Assembly: GCA_947172415.1 (NCBI GenBank)
Contig: OX359190.1
Location: forward strand, 7,564,001 to 7,628,000
Source of the DNA: Chondrosia reniformis
Lineage: Eukaryota > Porifera > Demospongiae > Chondrillida > Chondrillidae
DNA: 64,000 bases
Direction of reading: 5' to 3'
The position numbers were made by a program, and so were the translations under genes. Shown in pieces: positions 1-9,657 of this stretch (position 1 is the first letter of the stretch; each line of letters begins with the position of its first letter). The notes under the pieces are model-generated. The model saw only the letters and a program-made list of their open reading frames with translations, ran no database searches and was not told where the DNA came from.

Positions 1-212
1 GTGTATAGTACATGCTTACCAGGTTCTCTGTATCCTATATATCAGTTTGCTATTTGGCTATGAAACTGTACAGTTCCTAGTAGCTATGGATACACACATT
101 TGGGGGAGTGGTTACAGTTCTGGCCATCAGAGGTGTAAATAAGTAAATTGTCTAAATGTGCTTACATTGTACTTTTTGTTTATTTCTTTACCTAGCCTAC
201 CTTAATTGCTAA

Positions 213-581
213 AGGTATATCAATAGAAAAGTCTCCATAACAACCAGGTGCAGTTCCCCGGCAACCATTCAATTGGAAATACAAAGTTGTTTAGTTCCAA
301 GTAACAAGAAGGACTTAGTGGTTAATTGGCTTCAGGTGGGAAAAGAAAGTATTGGATTTAGTTCCCTTCTTGTTCACTTTAAGGTACATATGTGTATCAT
401 ACTCCCAGCTTTGTATGTGATTGTTTGTCTTGCCATATGTTGACAATTTGATTGTTTTTCCTTTTAAACTCAGAGCACTCGTCAGAATGTACTGGACATT
501 ATCTCAGACGACAAGTTTGACAGAGAAATTGACAGCTACCTAGAAGTTGATGGGAGATGTTACATGCACTGTGAGACTGCA
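213..581 (+). CDS. Two candidate exons of an unrecognised gene (copy 1)
   Basis: An open stretch at 213-383 ends at a donor (AAG, then GTACAT). After a short intron, the segment 474-581 follows an AG acceptor and ends at a GTAAGT donor. Both boundaries are phase 0, so the segments join in frame. The second exon is exactly 36 codons and reads like real protein, for example DDKFDREIDSYLEVDGRCYM, with two cysteines. I do not recognise the family, and the start of the first exon is not fixed. Its downstream phase does not match the receptor-like gene's first possible acceptor near 2812, so it is probably the remains or the 3' part of a different gene. Copy 2 keeps it unchanged. Confidence 0.35.
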
Positions 582-2228
582 GTAAGTTTTTAGTATGTAA
601 ATTAAAAATGGCAGCAAATGTTTGTAAACCCAGTTAGCACTTGCAAGGTACATCTGTAGTCTTTAATTGATTAAAATTAATAGATTATAGCCATTGCTAT
701 TGCAATGTTGTTATTTGGGAGTTGCCATGGTAACTTGCTTGATAGGTATTTGAACTTAATTGTTCTCAGGCAAGCTAGAATCATTTGAATTGTTTTTTGA
801 AATGTATTATTGTACATTTGTATTTTGTAGTCTCCTTTTACAAGTTTCAATTCTTTTCTATTTAGCTATACATTTGAAGTTTTGTTTCTTTAAAATGATT
901 AAGGAAAGTTTTGGTATACGTTATAACTAAACTTGTGTTTTTCCTCTTTAACTTTAACTTTCAGTTAAAATTCTTTAGCTAAACTGGAAATGTGGCATTA
1001 CTCAACTGGAGAGCTACATAGTCCCTTTACAAGCCATTTATGAAGGTCAATTCTCAATTGTTCTAGTGCCTCAATGTCCTGGAGCAAGATATCTGCTTCT
1101 TTTTAGCAAATTTGGGCTTCATAGTAACCTAGCTACCATATTCAAAGTTTTATATTGTCAGTTGTTTGAATTTAAACTGGATGAATGTACAGTTCAAAAG
1201 TCAAAATGTTTTAAAATTAAGTATTGCATGTCAGTTTGTATTATCACTAACAAATTCAGAGTTTTAGTATGTCATGTGTTTGCTAAAGTGCTTAATTAGA
1301 GAGGTTCGTTAGAATGTTCTAGTCAGTTGTAATTACAATTGTATTAATACAATCAAAAAAGTTGTTGTGTAGACAATAGCAAAGATCAATAGCATGGTAA
1401 GGCTGTAAACAACTGAATAACAATTCTTTTTGACAGGAAATGATAGTTATTACCATGGCGACAAATCAATACCAATTTTCTTGGACCATACCAACCAAGT
1501 ACATCTGCCATGGTAACAGCAATAGGGCTGTTTCTAAACATTAGCTCACTGTAAATTGTCATTGTTACAGTTATGATTGCCAAAGGAGACCTAATGCCTT
1601 CTTCTGAATGAGACTTTACTCTTGATTATCCTTCTAGAGTAGTTTTTTTTCAAGAACCACAGAATTTGTCATTTTGGTCTCTACTTGTGCATTATCCAAA
1701 AATATGCTTGTCCCATATTGTCTACCATCCCTACTTTTAAGTTCATTTTGAAAACATTTAATACAGGCAATTCCTGTGTTATGCAGCTGTATCACATCAT
1801 ATTATATCCAATTCTGTCAGGAAGCTTTTCAAAGCTATTCAAAGCTGTTTTCAAAGTTCAAATAATAACTGATAATCACCTAAAGATCAGTGGAGTGTTT
1901 AAAAATTGTTTTACAACCTCAAAACTAAAGCAATGTACGTACGTACTAATTGTGAAATGGAGATCTGTCGGACACTTTGGCTTTCTTACTCAAGGTGAGT
2001 TAGATTTGTCATCATCAGAGGGAGCCCTAGCTGTTCTCATCTTGTGTCTTCTGAGGGAGCCCTAGATGTTCTCATCTTGTGTCTCCTGCTCTGATCCCTT
2101 TGATCAGGAGCATTGTCTTTGTATTCATTCAGTGAGGCTGCACAGGAGAGAGAAGAGAAGACTTGTAAACTTGTACAACATGCACATTATATGTTGTTAA
2201 AATGTAAAATGAAAATAATGAAAGAAAA
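582..2228. other. Non-coding block; about 1245-2227 belongs to the part specific to copy 1
   Basis: No coherent gene is visible here. Reading frames of up to about 126 codons have no family signature and no splice-site support. From about 1245 onward the sequence has no counterpart in copy 2. It includes a short direct repeat around 2018-2078 (a GAGGGAGCCCTAG motif twice). Confidence 0.5.
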
Positions 2229-2851
2229 ATAGACCTTCCTTGCATGTGGATCATAATATATTGAACCTAAAATTAAAAGCATACATCAATATATAGAACT
2301 ATAATGTAAGTAGATATAGAATCCTTTGCTTTATATAATGATTATTGTTTAGTTGAATAGTCATTATTTTGTAAATGACTGTTGTTATTATTTTGAAAGC
2401 TTTGCAAACAATAGCAAGTCCTTCAGCTAGTGTGTTCAAAATTATGCATTTATATGATATAACTATATAGATAATTTATAAGTAAGATTAACAGCATGAG
2501 ATGACTGTACAGGAGTTTAAGACAGAGGTGTATGTACCTGTTAACTGTACCTTGTGGCTTGCATCCTGTGTACTTATATAGAAGAGATGCACATGCTTTA
2601 GTATAATATATACATCAACAAGTATATAAATGCATAATTTTGAACACACTAGCTGAAGGACTTGCTATTGTTTGCAAAGCTTTCAAAATAATAACAACAG
2701 TCATTTACAAAATAATGACTATTCAACTAAACAATAATACATTATATAAAGCAAAGGATTCTATATCTACTTACATTATAGTTCTATATATTGATGTATG
2801 CTTTTAATTTTAGGTTCAATATATTATGATCCACATGCAAGGAAGGTCTAT
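2229..2851. repeat. Near-perfect 226-bp inverted repeat around the receptor gene's 5' flank
   Basis: The left arm 2229-2454 is the reverse complement of the right arm 2625-2851, with a single 1-bp indel seen in about 226 bp. The spacer, 2455-2624, is 170 bp. The right arm is the ancestral 5' flank of the receptor gene, because copy 2 has it too (about 9330-9560). The left arm and spacer exist only in copy 1. A transcript crossing both arms could fold into a long hairpin. Confidence 0.93.
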
Positions 2852-2950
2852 ATAGTATGTACATATGTATACACTGTACTCAGATTGAATTCTCTATATA
2901 TACCTATGTATATAAGACTTGGATCACTATTCAGTTCCTCCCAAAATATA

Positions 2951-5900
2951 ATGCCTATTTTAATAATTATTATCTTCATTCTTCAGTTCAGTGCTCATGG
3001 AAGAGTTTATGAAGTTGCTATAAGCAAAGACCTTTGCCAAGAACCTCATGAGTACTGCAACACCTGGGAATACTATCAAAAGAATCAGACCCTAATATCT
3101 CAGTCAAATACAGAGTGGAAATTTATGCCAGGTATACATCACGCTAAGAGCGGCATTACTGCATTTCAGAAGGTCAGAAATGTAACAATTAGAGGTGTCA
3201 GTGCTAACTGTACCTTGTTCTGTAATGGCAGTAATTTGTGTCAGTTGCTATTTGTTAATTCATCAGATGTGCAGATCAGTAATATCAATGTTATCTATCC
3301 CAATAGATTTCTTATGACTAATAAATCTGCATTTAATACTACCTTTCGTAACAGCAATGACATATGCTTTGACTATAAAACCTCCCAATATTACAACAAT
3401 CCATTTGCTTATGACCATTGTATCTACAACAGGGCCTGGATATTTGTGAATGTAGCCAATGTAAATATTGAAAATATTACCTTTGAAGGATATCATACTC
3501 ATTGGGCAATTATTTATTCACAAAGAAATGGGTTTTGGAATGTGAAGAATATAAATTTTACTAAAATGTCTCCAGGGTCTGCGAGGATACCCAGTAAAGG
3601 TACAAATGAATCTAACCAACATGTTACAGTAATTGTGCACCCTAGGAAGTGGCATTCAATTAAGCTGTTACTCTTCTTTGATAAAATTTCATTTTTTGGA
3701 TCTAACGAAGCATTTACAGAAAAGGCTATACCTGTAGCTAGTTCAATACACATCATCTGCGACAATTACTGGGAAAAGGAAGGCCGGGTGAACATAACAA
3801 TGAATAATATAAAGTGTGTAAACGTCCCATTATTACAAATTAATTCAATTAACAACCCTGGTCTAAGCATTGTACTTAAGAACAGCTTTGCAAGCATAAA
3901 TAGAGGACTACTTGATGATACAAATAATCTGATGTCCCCTGCCTTGAGTATCCTTCTGAGTGATAAGTCTACATGTGGAAATAAATTTAACAAGTCTGGA
4001 AACAGTATTCAGATCAAAGGAGTTGTAATAACTGGTTTTGTTGGCAAGTTTGGATGTGGAATTCTTCATGTAGTAGAAAATTATTGCAACTCTTCTTTTA
4101 AGGGAGTACTTCTACTGAAAGAAAACCGGTTCTTTAATAACACTGGTTTAGATTTTGATGGAATATTTCACGCTGAATATAATAGGTACAATAAGAATAA
4201 TCAGGAAGACTTGAGTAATTACGAAATCATAATAACACACAACAACTTCACTAATAACACTCTTAATCATAAGGACTGTAGACATGCTACTTATTACCCG
4301 AACATTTCACTTTTTCATGGCAGACAACACTGCCAGGTTACATATAGCAACTTCCTTAATGGATATTATCCTGATCAAAGGAAAATTAGCAAGGGAGTAG
4401 TACATTTGAGTGGATTTATGAGCTATGGAAGAATTATCTACCAAGCTAATGTTATAATGAGAAATACAGGAAATGCAATAAGTTTGAATAATACCGACTT
4501 ACAGTTACAAATGCCTGGTGAATATTCTAATTTTTACAATAACAAAGAGGCACACATTGACATTTTAGAAAATGAAGGAGGTTTATTTGGTGGTGGTTTG
4601 TTTTTAGGAGGTAATTCGAAGCTTTTACTGACAAATAATTTGACTTTCCAAATCAGTAGTAACTCTGTGTTTAACTCAGGAGGTGGAATATATGTACAGG
4701 GTAATTTTGGAAATGGGACTACATTATCCCCATGTTTTTACCAGTTTGTGGATGAATATGGCAACTTCCTTAAGAATACATCTATCGAGGATGTAAATGT
4801 TACAGTAGCATTTCAGCATAATAATGCTAAAGCAGGGAATGAAGTGTTTGCTCCTCATTTGGATTCATGTCACTTACATACAGTGTTTGATGCTAACACC
4901 TCAGATGTCTTCAATAAAACATTTTCCTTTCCACATGTTTCTAATTTCACTCGTCACATTTTACTATCAAATCCAAGACACATTTACACATGTAAATACC
5001 CAACTGATGAAATTGAGATATCAATAAAGGAACATCCTAAAATACAGCTTTATCCAGGTCAGGATTTGAAACTAGATATTATTGTTGTAGCTGATAGAGT
5101 CATACGACTGGCTCTTCCATTGTCAATTGTATGCTACAGGGAGATTTTTGAAAATACATCTAGCTTACCATATTATCATCCTCGTCAAAGTATGTTTTTG
5201 AAACCTTCATGTAATACAGTTGTGATGCCATTTTCAGAATTAAATGAAATTAGAAATTCTTCAAAACTTTTCTTACTTTTTAATGTGCCATTGATGTATC
5301 AAGATTTCATGGAGTCAAACCTGTACTACCACTCAGAAAGGCTAGATGTTGAATTCTTATCATCTTGTCCTCCAGGCTTTACTTTAATTGACAAGGAATG
5401 TCAATGTCAAACTTCTCTACGAAATATTAATGTACTCTGTATCATCAACAATAATAATATATCATTTGTTTTACCCACTCTGACCTGGATAGGCATAAGT
5501 GGTACTGTTTCAGATAACAAAAAGATTGGTCTACAGTACAGTAAAAGTTGTCCAAAAAGATACTGTAACCAGAGCTCCAATGTGGTTAATGTGACTCTAG
5601 ATCTAAAGGATTTTAACCAACAATGCAATCAAGGAAGAGTAGATGTTCTGTGTAGCAAATGTTCAAGTGGACAAGGTGAGAACTTTGGAGGCACACCTGC
5701 GTGTACAGAATGTTCTTATGCTGCATTACTATACATTGTCCCCTACATTCTCCTCAACCTACTCTTAGTTATAGTAATCTGCACCTTCAACCTCACAATA
5801 TCTACCAGAAGTATTAATGGAATTCTATTCTACCTCCATGTCTTAAGTATTAATAGGGATATATTACCCAAACCTGATGCAAGTAGCCCATTTATGGCTA

Positions 5901-7147
5901 TAGCAGCAATTGTTGACATGCTTTCACTTAATAATCCGGGAGTTAAGATGTGTTTTTATCCAGGAATGGACAGTTTTGCTGTCGTAATGTTCTCTCTAAT
6001 AGGGCCAATTACGTTTTTAGTAATTGTTGGAAGTGCTTTTTTTCTACCAAAAGTGAGATGCATCAACATTCACAAAGTTCACATGACTGTTGGTCCGAGG
6101 ATTACACCAGTACTGGCTACAATGATCATACTTTCATTTACAAAATTTTTTGATATTGTTCTTTTTAGTCTTCTCTATACCGATTTGTGTGATGTATCCA
6201 CACAGAAGTGCTGGACAGTGTGGTATTTTGATGGAACCTTGAAGTACTTTAGCAGTCTTAAACACATTGTTCTCGGTGTAATATCTCTAGCAATTCTGCT
6301 CTTTTTCTTAATTCCAGTGATGACTACAATCATCTTTGGTGATCTCTTAAAAAGGTGCATTAGAAAACAATGGTATTGGAATTTCATAGACACATTTTAC
6401 TGTTCCTTCAAGTTCCGTTTTGGATTTTGGATTGGCATTCGTCTTCTATTTCGTATAATACTCATGACTAAAATATTATTGACAGATAGCGAATCAATTC
6501 TCCTCACCATTTGCATTGCTCACTTCATTATTTTCTTTCAAATGCTATTTACACCATTCAGGCATCTCCGATTTGAAAGGTGCCTGCCAAGGAGATTGAG
6601 GGAGAAGTACTTCACTGAAGAGTTCAGTAGGTTTGTAGCAAACATGAATGACAACATCTTCATGATTAATATTGCAGTTCTCTTCACATTTCTACTTTAC
6701 GAACTTAAACCTGACAACATTCAATGGATAGTGCTACTGTCAGAAATGGCCGCTCTCTTACAGTTCAGTATCATCTTGATTTACCACACTTTCGAATACT
6801 CACCATTTGGGCCAAAGATTGTTCAATGTTTCAAGTATACTTTTCATTTCTTCCAAACTAGGAAGATATTTCTTCTTAAAAAAGCATCTCAGCAGGATAG
6901 TCATAATAGTCAATTATCATCACATGAACTTAATATTCCTCAGATAAACCTAGTTCTCAGACCATTAAATGAACAAAGGGACAGTAGCAGAGAGACTAGT
7001 GAAGAATCTGAAGTGGAGATAACGGTATTCGAAGGTCAAATATCAGAAGAGGAGGAAGCGTGTGATGATAGAGAAGGGGTTGAAGTCAACATGAATACTC
7101 TAACAACACCTTTGCTGGTGGAAAAGAAAGAAGAAAAGGGCCTATGA
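2951..7147 (+). CDS. Large receptor-like membrane protein, Asn-rich ectodomain plus about 8 C-terminal TM segments
   Basis: The gene is a single long exon of 1,398 codons from the ATG at 2951. I chose this start over the in-frame ATG at 2798 because it opens directly into a signal peptide (MPILIIIIFILQFSAHG). The ectodomain of about 900 residues is rich in Asn and N-glycosylation sequons, with repeated short IxGV/NNTF-like strands suggesting a right-handed beta-helix. Near the membrane is a Cys-rich segment (CPPGFTLIDKECQC, later CSSGQGENFGG and CTEC). Then come about eight hydrophobic segments and an acidic cytoplasmic tail (EESEVEITVFEG, ISEEEEACDD). I know this layout as a type of uncharacterised protein common in sponges; ligand and function are unknown. 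A 3' splice-like site near 2812 leaves an upstream non-coding exon possible. Confidence 0.85.
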   Translation: MPILIIIIFILQFSAHGRVYEVAISKDLCQEPHEYCNTWEYYQKNQTLISQSNTEWKFMPGIHHAKSGITAFQKVRNVTIRGVSANCTLFCNGSNLCQLLFVNSSDVQISNINVIYPNRFLMTNKSAFNTTFRNSNDICFDYKTSQYYNNPFAYDHCIYNRAWIFVNVANVNIENITFEGYHTHWAIIYSQRNGFWNVKNINFTKMSPGSARIPSKGTNESNQHVTVIVHPRKWHSIKLLLFFDKISFFGSNEAFTEKAIPVASSIHIICDNYWEKEGRVNITMNNIKCVNVPLLQINSINNPGLSIVLKNSFASINRGLLDDTNNLMSPALSILLSDKSTCGNKFNKSGNSIQIKGVVITGFVGKFGCGILHVVENYCNSSFKGVLLLKENRFFNNTGLDFDGIFHAEYNRYNKNNQEDLSNYEIIITHNNFTNNTLNHKDCRHATYYPNISLFHGRQHCQVTYSNFLNGYYPDQRKISKGVVHLSGFMSYGRIIYQANVIMRNTGNAISLNNTDLQLQMPGEYSNFYNNKEAHIDILENEGGLFGGGLFLGGNSKLLLTNNLTFQISSNSVFNSGGGIYVQGNFGNGTTLSPCFYQFVDEYGNFLKNTSIEDVNVTVAFQHNNAKAGNEVFAPHLDSCHLHTVFDANTSDVFNKTFSFPHVSNFTRHILLSNPRHIYTCKYPTDEIEISIKEHPKIQLYPGQDLKLDIIVVADRVIRLALPLSIVCYREIFENTSSLPYYHPRQSMFLKPSCNTVVMPFSELNEIRNSSKLFLLFNVPLMYQDFMESNLYYHSERLDVEFLSSCPPGFTLIDKECQCQTSLRNINVLCIINNNNISFVLPTLTWIGISGTVSDNKKIGLQYSKSCPKRYCNQSSNVVNVTLDLKDFNQQCNQGRVDVLCSKCSSGQGENFGGTPACTECSYAALLYIVPYILLNLLLVIVICTFNLTISTRSINGILFYLHVLSINRDILPKPDASSPFMAIAAIVDMLSLNNPGVKMCFYPGMDSFAVVMFSLIGPITFLVIVGSAFFLPKVRCINIHKVHMTVGPRITPVLATMIILSFTKFFDIVLFSLLYTDLCDVSTQKCWTVWYFDGTLKYFSSLKHIVLGVISLAILLFFLIPVMTTIIFGDLLKRCIRKQWYWNFIDTFYCSFKFRFGFWIGIRLLFRIILMTKILLTDSESILLTICIAHFIIFFQMLFTPFRHLRFERCLPRRLREKYFTEEFSRFVANMNDNIFMINIAVLFTFLLYELKPDNIQWIVLLSEMAALLQFSIILIYHTFEYSPFGPKIVQCFKYTFHFFQTRKIFLLKKASQQDSHNSQLSSHELNIPQINLVLRPLNEQRDSSRETSEESEVEITVFEGQISEEEEACDDREGVEVNMNTLTTPLLVEKKEEKGL

Positions 7148-8086
7148 ACTGTGAAAATTATAATTAATAATAACATTGATTACATAATACGTACTAGCTT
7201 GCAATGTAGTTAGAATTCATAATACAGTTAGTTGCTGTACATGTACACATATTGATTATTTGTAACTATATACAAGTCATTATCTGCAACAAATACAATA
7301 TAACTCCGAATGCATACGGGTTATTGGCTTATATATAGGAATGTGTGTAATTTTATCATTTAATATAATATTTATTGATATAAATTCCTTTGATGGTGTT
7401 AGGGTAGTTGGATGGATTATAAGGGATATCATATACCTTTTGATACGACATGATATGATATGATATTGATATTTAGACAGGGAATACTCATCAGCTCTGC
7501 AAATAGCTGGTCTACCTCGGTGTCCTGTATTTACATTACATAGAAAGTAAGAAAACAAAAACGAAAATTAGTCATCTGGGTTGCTTAAAAATGAATAAAT
7601 GAATGAAAGTTAAAATTAGAACAATCAGAAAACTAATCAGTGACACAGTCTCTTGAGGAAGTTAGTCGGCCATTTTAGTAGTAACGTGATTCTTTCACTT
7701 TTAACTCTATAGACAACATCATATCTTTGTTTTCTCCATGCAACTTTCAAATCATTATACGCATGTCGGCCATTTTCAATCACATGGTCACTGACTCATG
7801 ATCAAAACTATTAGTGTCAATATTATTCATTCATACTTTTTAAACATAGACATATATGTAACACTGGGAGATATTACGCTACTAAATGACCAAAGGCTTA
7901 TCTTGGTTGGGAGACCAAAGTCCTATTAAATGGCAACCCGTTGTTGCATTATTATGAAACCACAAGTGTTTCACTTGCAATTGTGGAGGGATTAATAAGT
8001 TGAAGGCCAACCCATACCAGAAGTGAACCAAACTAAGTAACTAGTAACTAGTAACTCCTAGCTATACCATAGTTTAGTTGGGGGAG
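7148..8086. other. 3' flank of the receptor gene and duplication junction
   Basis: No gene is visible. The segment contains a simple GATAT-rich patch (about 7440-7470) and, at about 7870-8034, a dispersed repeat (ATGACCAAAGGC motif) that recurs at 14580-14744 and, more distantly, at 52100-52390 and 56820-57000. The 52-bp junction 8035-8086 has AAGTAACTAGTAACTAGTAA-type short direct repeats. Both features are plausible places for unequal exchange. Confidence 0.5.
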
Positions 8087-8298
8087 GTGTATAGTACATG
8101 CTTACCAGGTTCTCTGTATCCTATATATCAGTTTGCTATTTGGCTATGAAACTGTACAGTTCCTAGTAGCTATGGATACACACATTTGGGGGAGTGGTTA
8201 CAGTTCTGGCCATCAGAGGTGTAAATAAGTAAATTGTCTAAATGTGCTTACATTGTACTTTTTGTTTATTTCTTTACCTAGCCTACCTTAATTGCTAA

Positions 8299-8667
8299 AG
8301 GTATATCAATAGAAAAGTCTCCATAACAACCAGGTGCAGTTCCCCGGCAACCATTCAATTGGAAATACAAAGTTGTTTAGTTCCAAGTAACAAGAAGGAC
8401 TTAGTGGTTAATTGGCTTCAGGTGGGAAAAGAAAGTATTGGATTTAGTTCCCTTCTTGTTCACTTTAAGGTACATATGTGTATCATACTCCCAGCTTTGT
8501 ATGTGATTGTTTGTCTTGCCATATGTTGACAATTTGATTGTTTTTCCTTTTAAACTCAGAGCACTCGTCAGAATGTACTGGACATTATCTCAGACGACAA
8601 GTTTGACAGAGAAATTGACAGCTACCTAGAAGTTGATGGGAGATGTTACATGCACTGTGAGACTGCA
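8299..8667 (+). CDS. Two candidate exons of an unrecognised gene (copy 2)
   Basis: This is the copy-2 counterpart of the pair at 213-581, offset by 8086: exon-like segments 8299-8469 and 8560-8667, with the same donors and acceptor. I see no change in the coding text. Preservation of both segments is expected from the recent duplication and so is weak evidence for selection. No product is recognised. Confidence 0.35.
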
Positions 8668-9657
8668 GTAAGTTTTTAGTATGTAAATTAAAAATGGCAG
8701 CAAATGTTTGTAAACCCAGTTAGCACTTGCAAGGTACATCTGTAGTCTTGAATTGATTAAAATTAATAGATTATAGCCATTGCTATTGCAATGTTGTTAT
8801 TTGGGAGTTGCCATGGTAACTTGCTTGATAGGTATTTGAACTTAATTTTTCTCAGGCAAGCTAGAATCATTTGAATTGTTTTTTGAAATGTATTATTGTA
8901 CATTTGTATTTTGTAGTCTCCTTTTACAAGTTTCAATTCTTTTCTATTTAGCTATACATTTGAAGTTTTGTTTCTTTAAAATGATTAAGGAAAGTTTTGG
9001 TATACGTTATAACTAAACTTGTGTTTTTCCTGTTTAACTTTCAGTTAAAATTCTTTAGCTAAACTGGAAATGTGGCATTACTCAACTGGAGAGCTACATA
9101 GTCCCTTTACAAGCCATTTATGTAGGTCAATTCTCAATTGTTCTAGTGCCTCAATGTCCTGGAGCAAGATATCTGCTTCTTTTTAGCAAATTTGGGCTTC
9201 ATAGTAACCTAGCTACCATATTCAAAGTTTTATATTGTCAGTTGTTTGAATTAAACTGGATGAATGTACAGTTCAAAAGTCAAAATGCTTTAAAATTAAG
9301 TATTGCATGTCAGTTTGTATTATCATGCAAATGCATAATTTTGAACACACTAGCTGAAAATTAAGGACTTGCTATTGTTTGCAAAGCTTTCAAAATAATA
9401 ACAACAGTCATTTACAAAATAATGACTATTCAACTAAACAATAATACATTATATAAAGCAAAGGATTCTATATCTACTTACATTATAGTTCTATATATTG
9501 ATGTATGCTTTTAATTTTAGGTTCAATATATTATGATCCACATGCAAGGAAGGTCTATATAGTATGTACATATGTATACACTGTACTCAGATTGAATTCT
9601 CTATATATACCTATGTATATAAGACTTGGATCACTATTCAGTTCCTCCCAAAATATA

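Larger units (their letters stand above)
1..8034. repeat. Segmental tandem duplication, copy 1 (left end outside window)
   Basis: Bases 1 onward reappear from 8087 onward, and the match ends at 8034 in this copy and 14744 in copy 2. The unit holds an upstream exon-like pair, the receptor-like gene and its 3' flank. By eye the copies differ by scattered substitutions (roughly 1%), a few 1-6 bp indels, and one block of about 1.38 kb (about 1245-2627) present only here. A 52-bp junction (8035-8086) separates the copies. The high identity suggests a recent duplication or ongoing gene conversion. Confidence 0.95.

Noticed and set aside
1685..2065. 126-codon open frame in the copy-1-specific block
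   Set aside because: It has no recognisable domain, no splice sites in the right places and no counterpart in copy 2; its composition is like the non-coding flank.
2798..2950. Upstream in-frame start for the receptor gene
   Set aside because: The extra 51 codons are not signal-peptide-like and include a probable splice acceptor, whereas the ATG at 2951 begins a classical signal peptide.
7460..7500. Possible hammerhead (TCATCAG on the plus strand)
   Set aside because: The CTGATGA on the minus strand is not followed by a stem and GAAA; it is a chance match, duplicated at 14170-14210.
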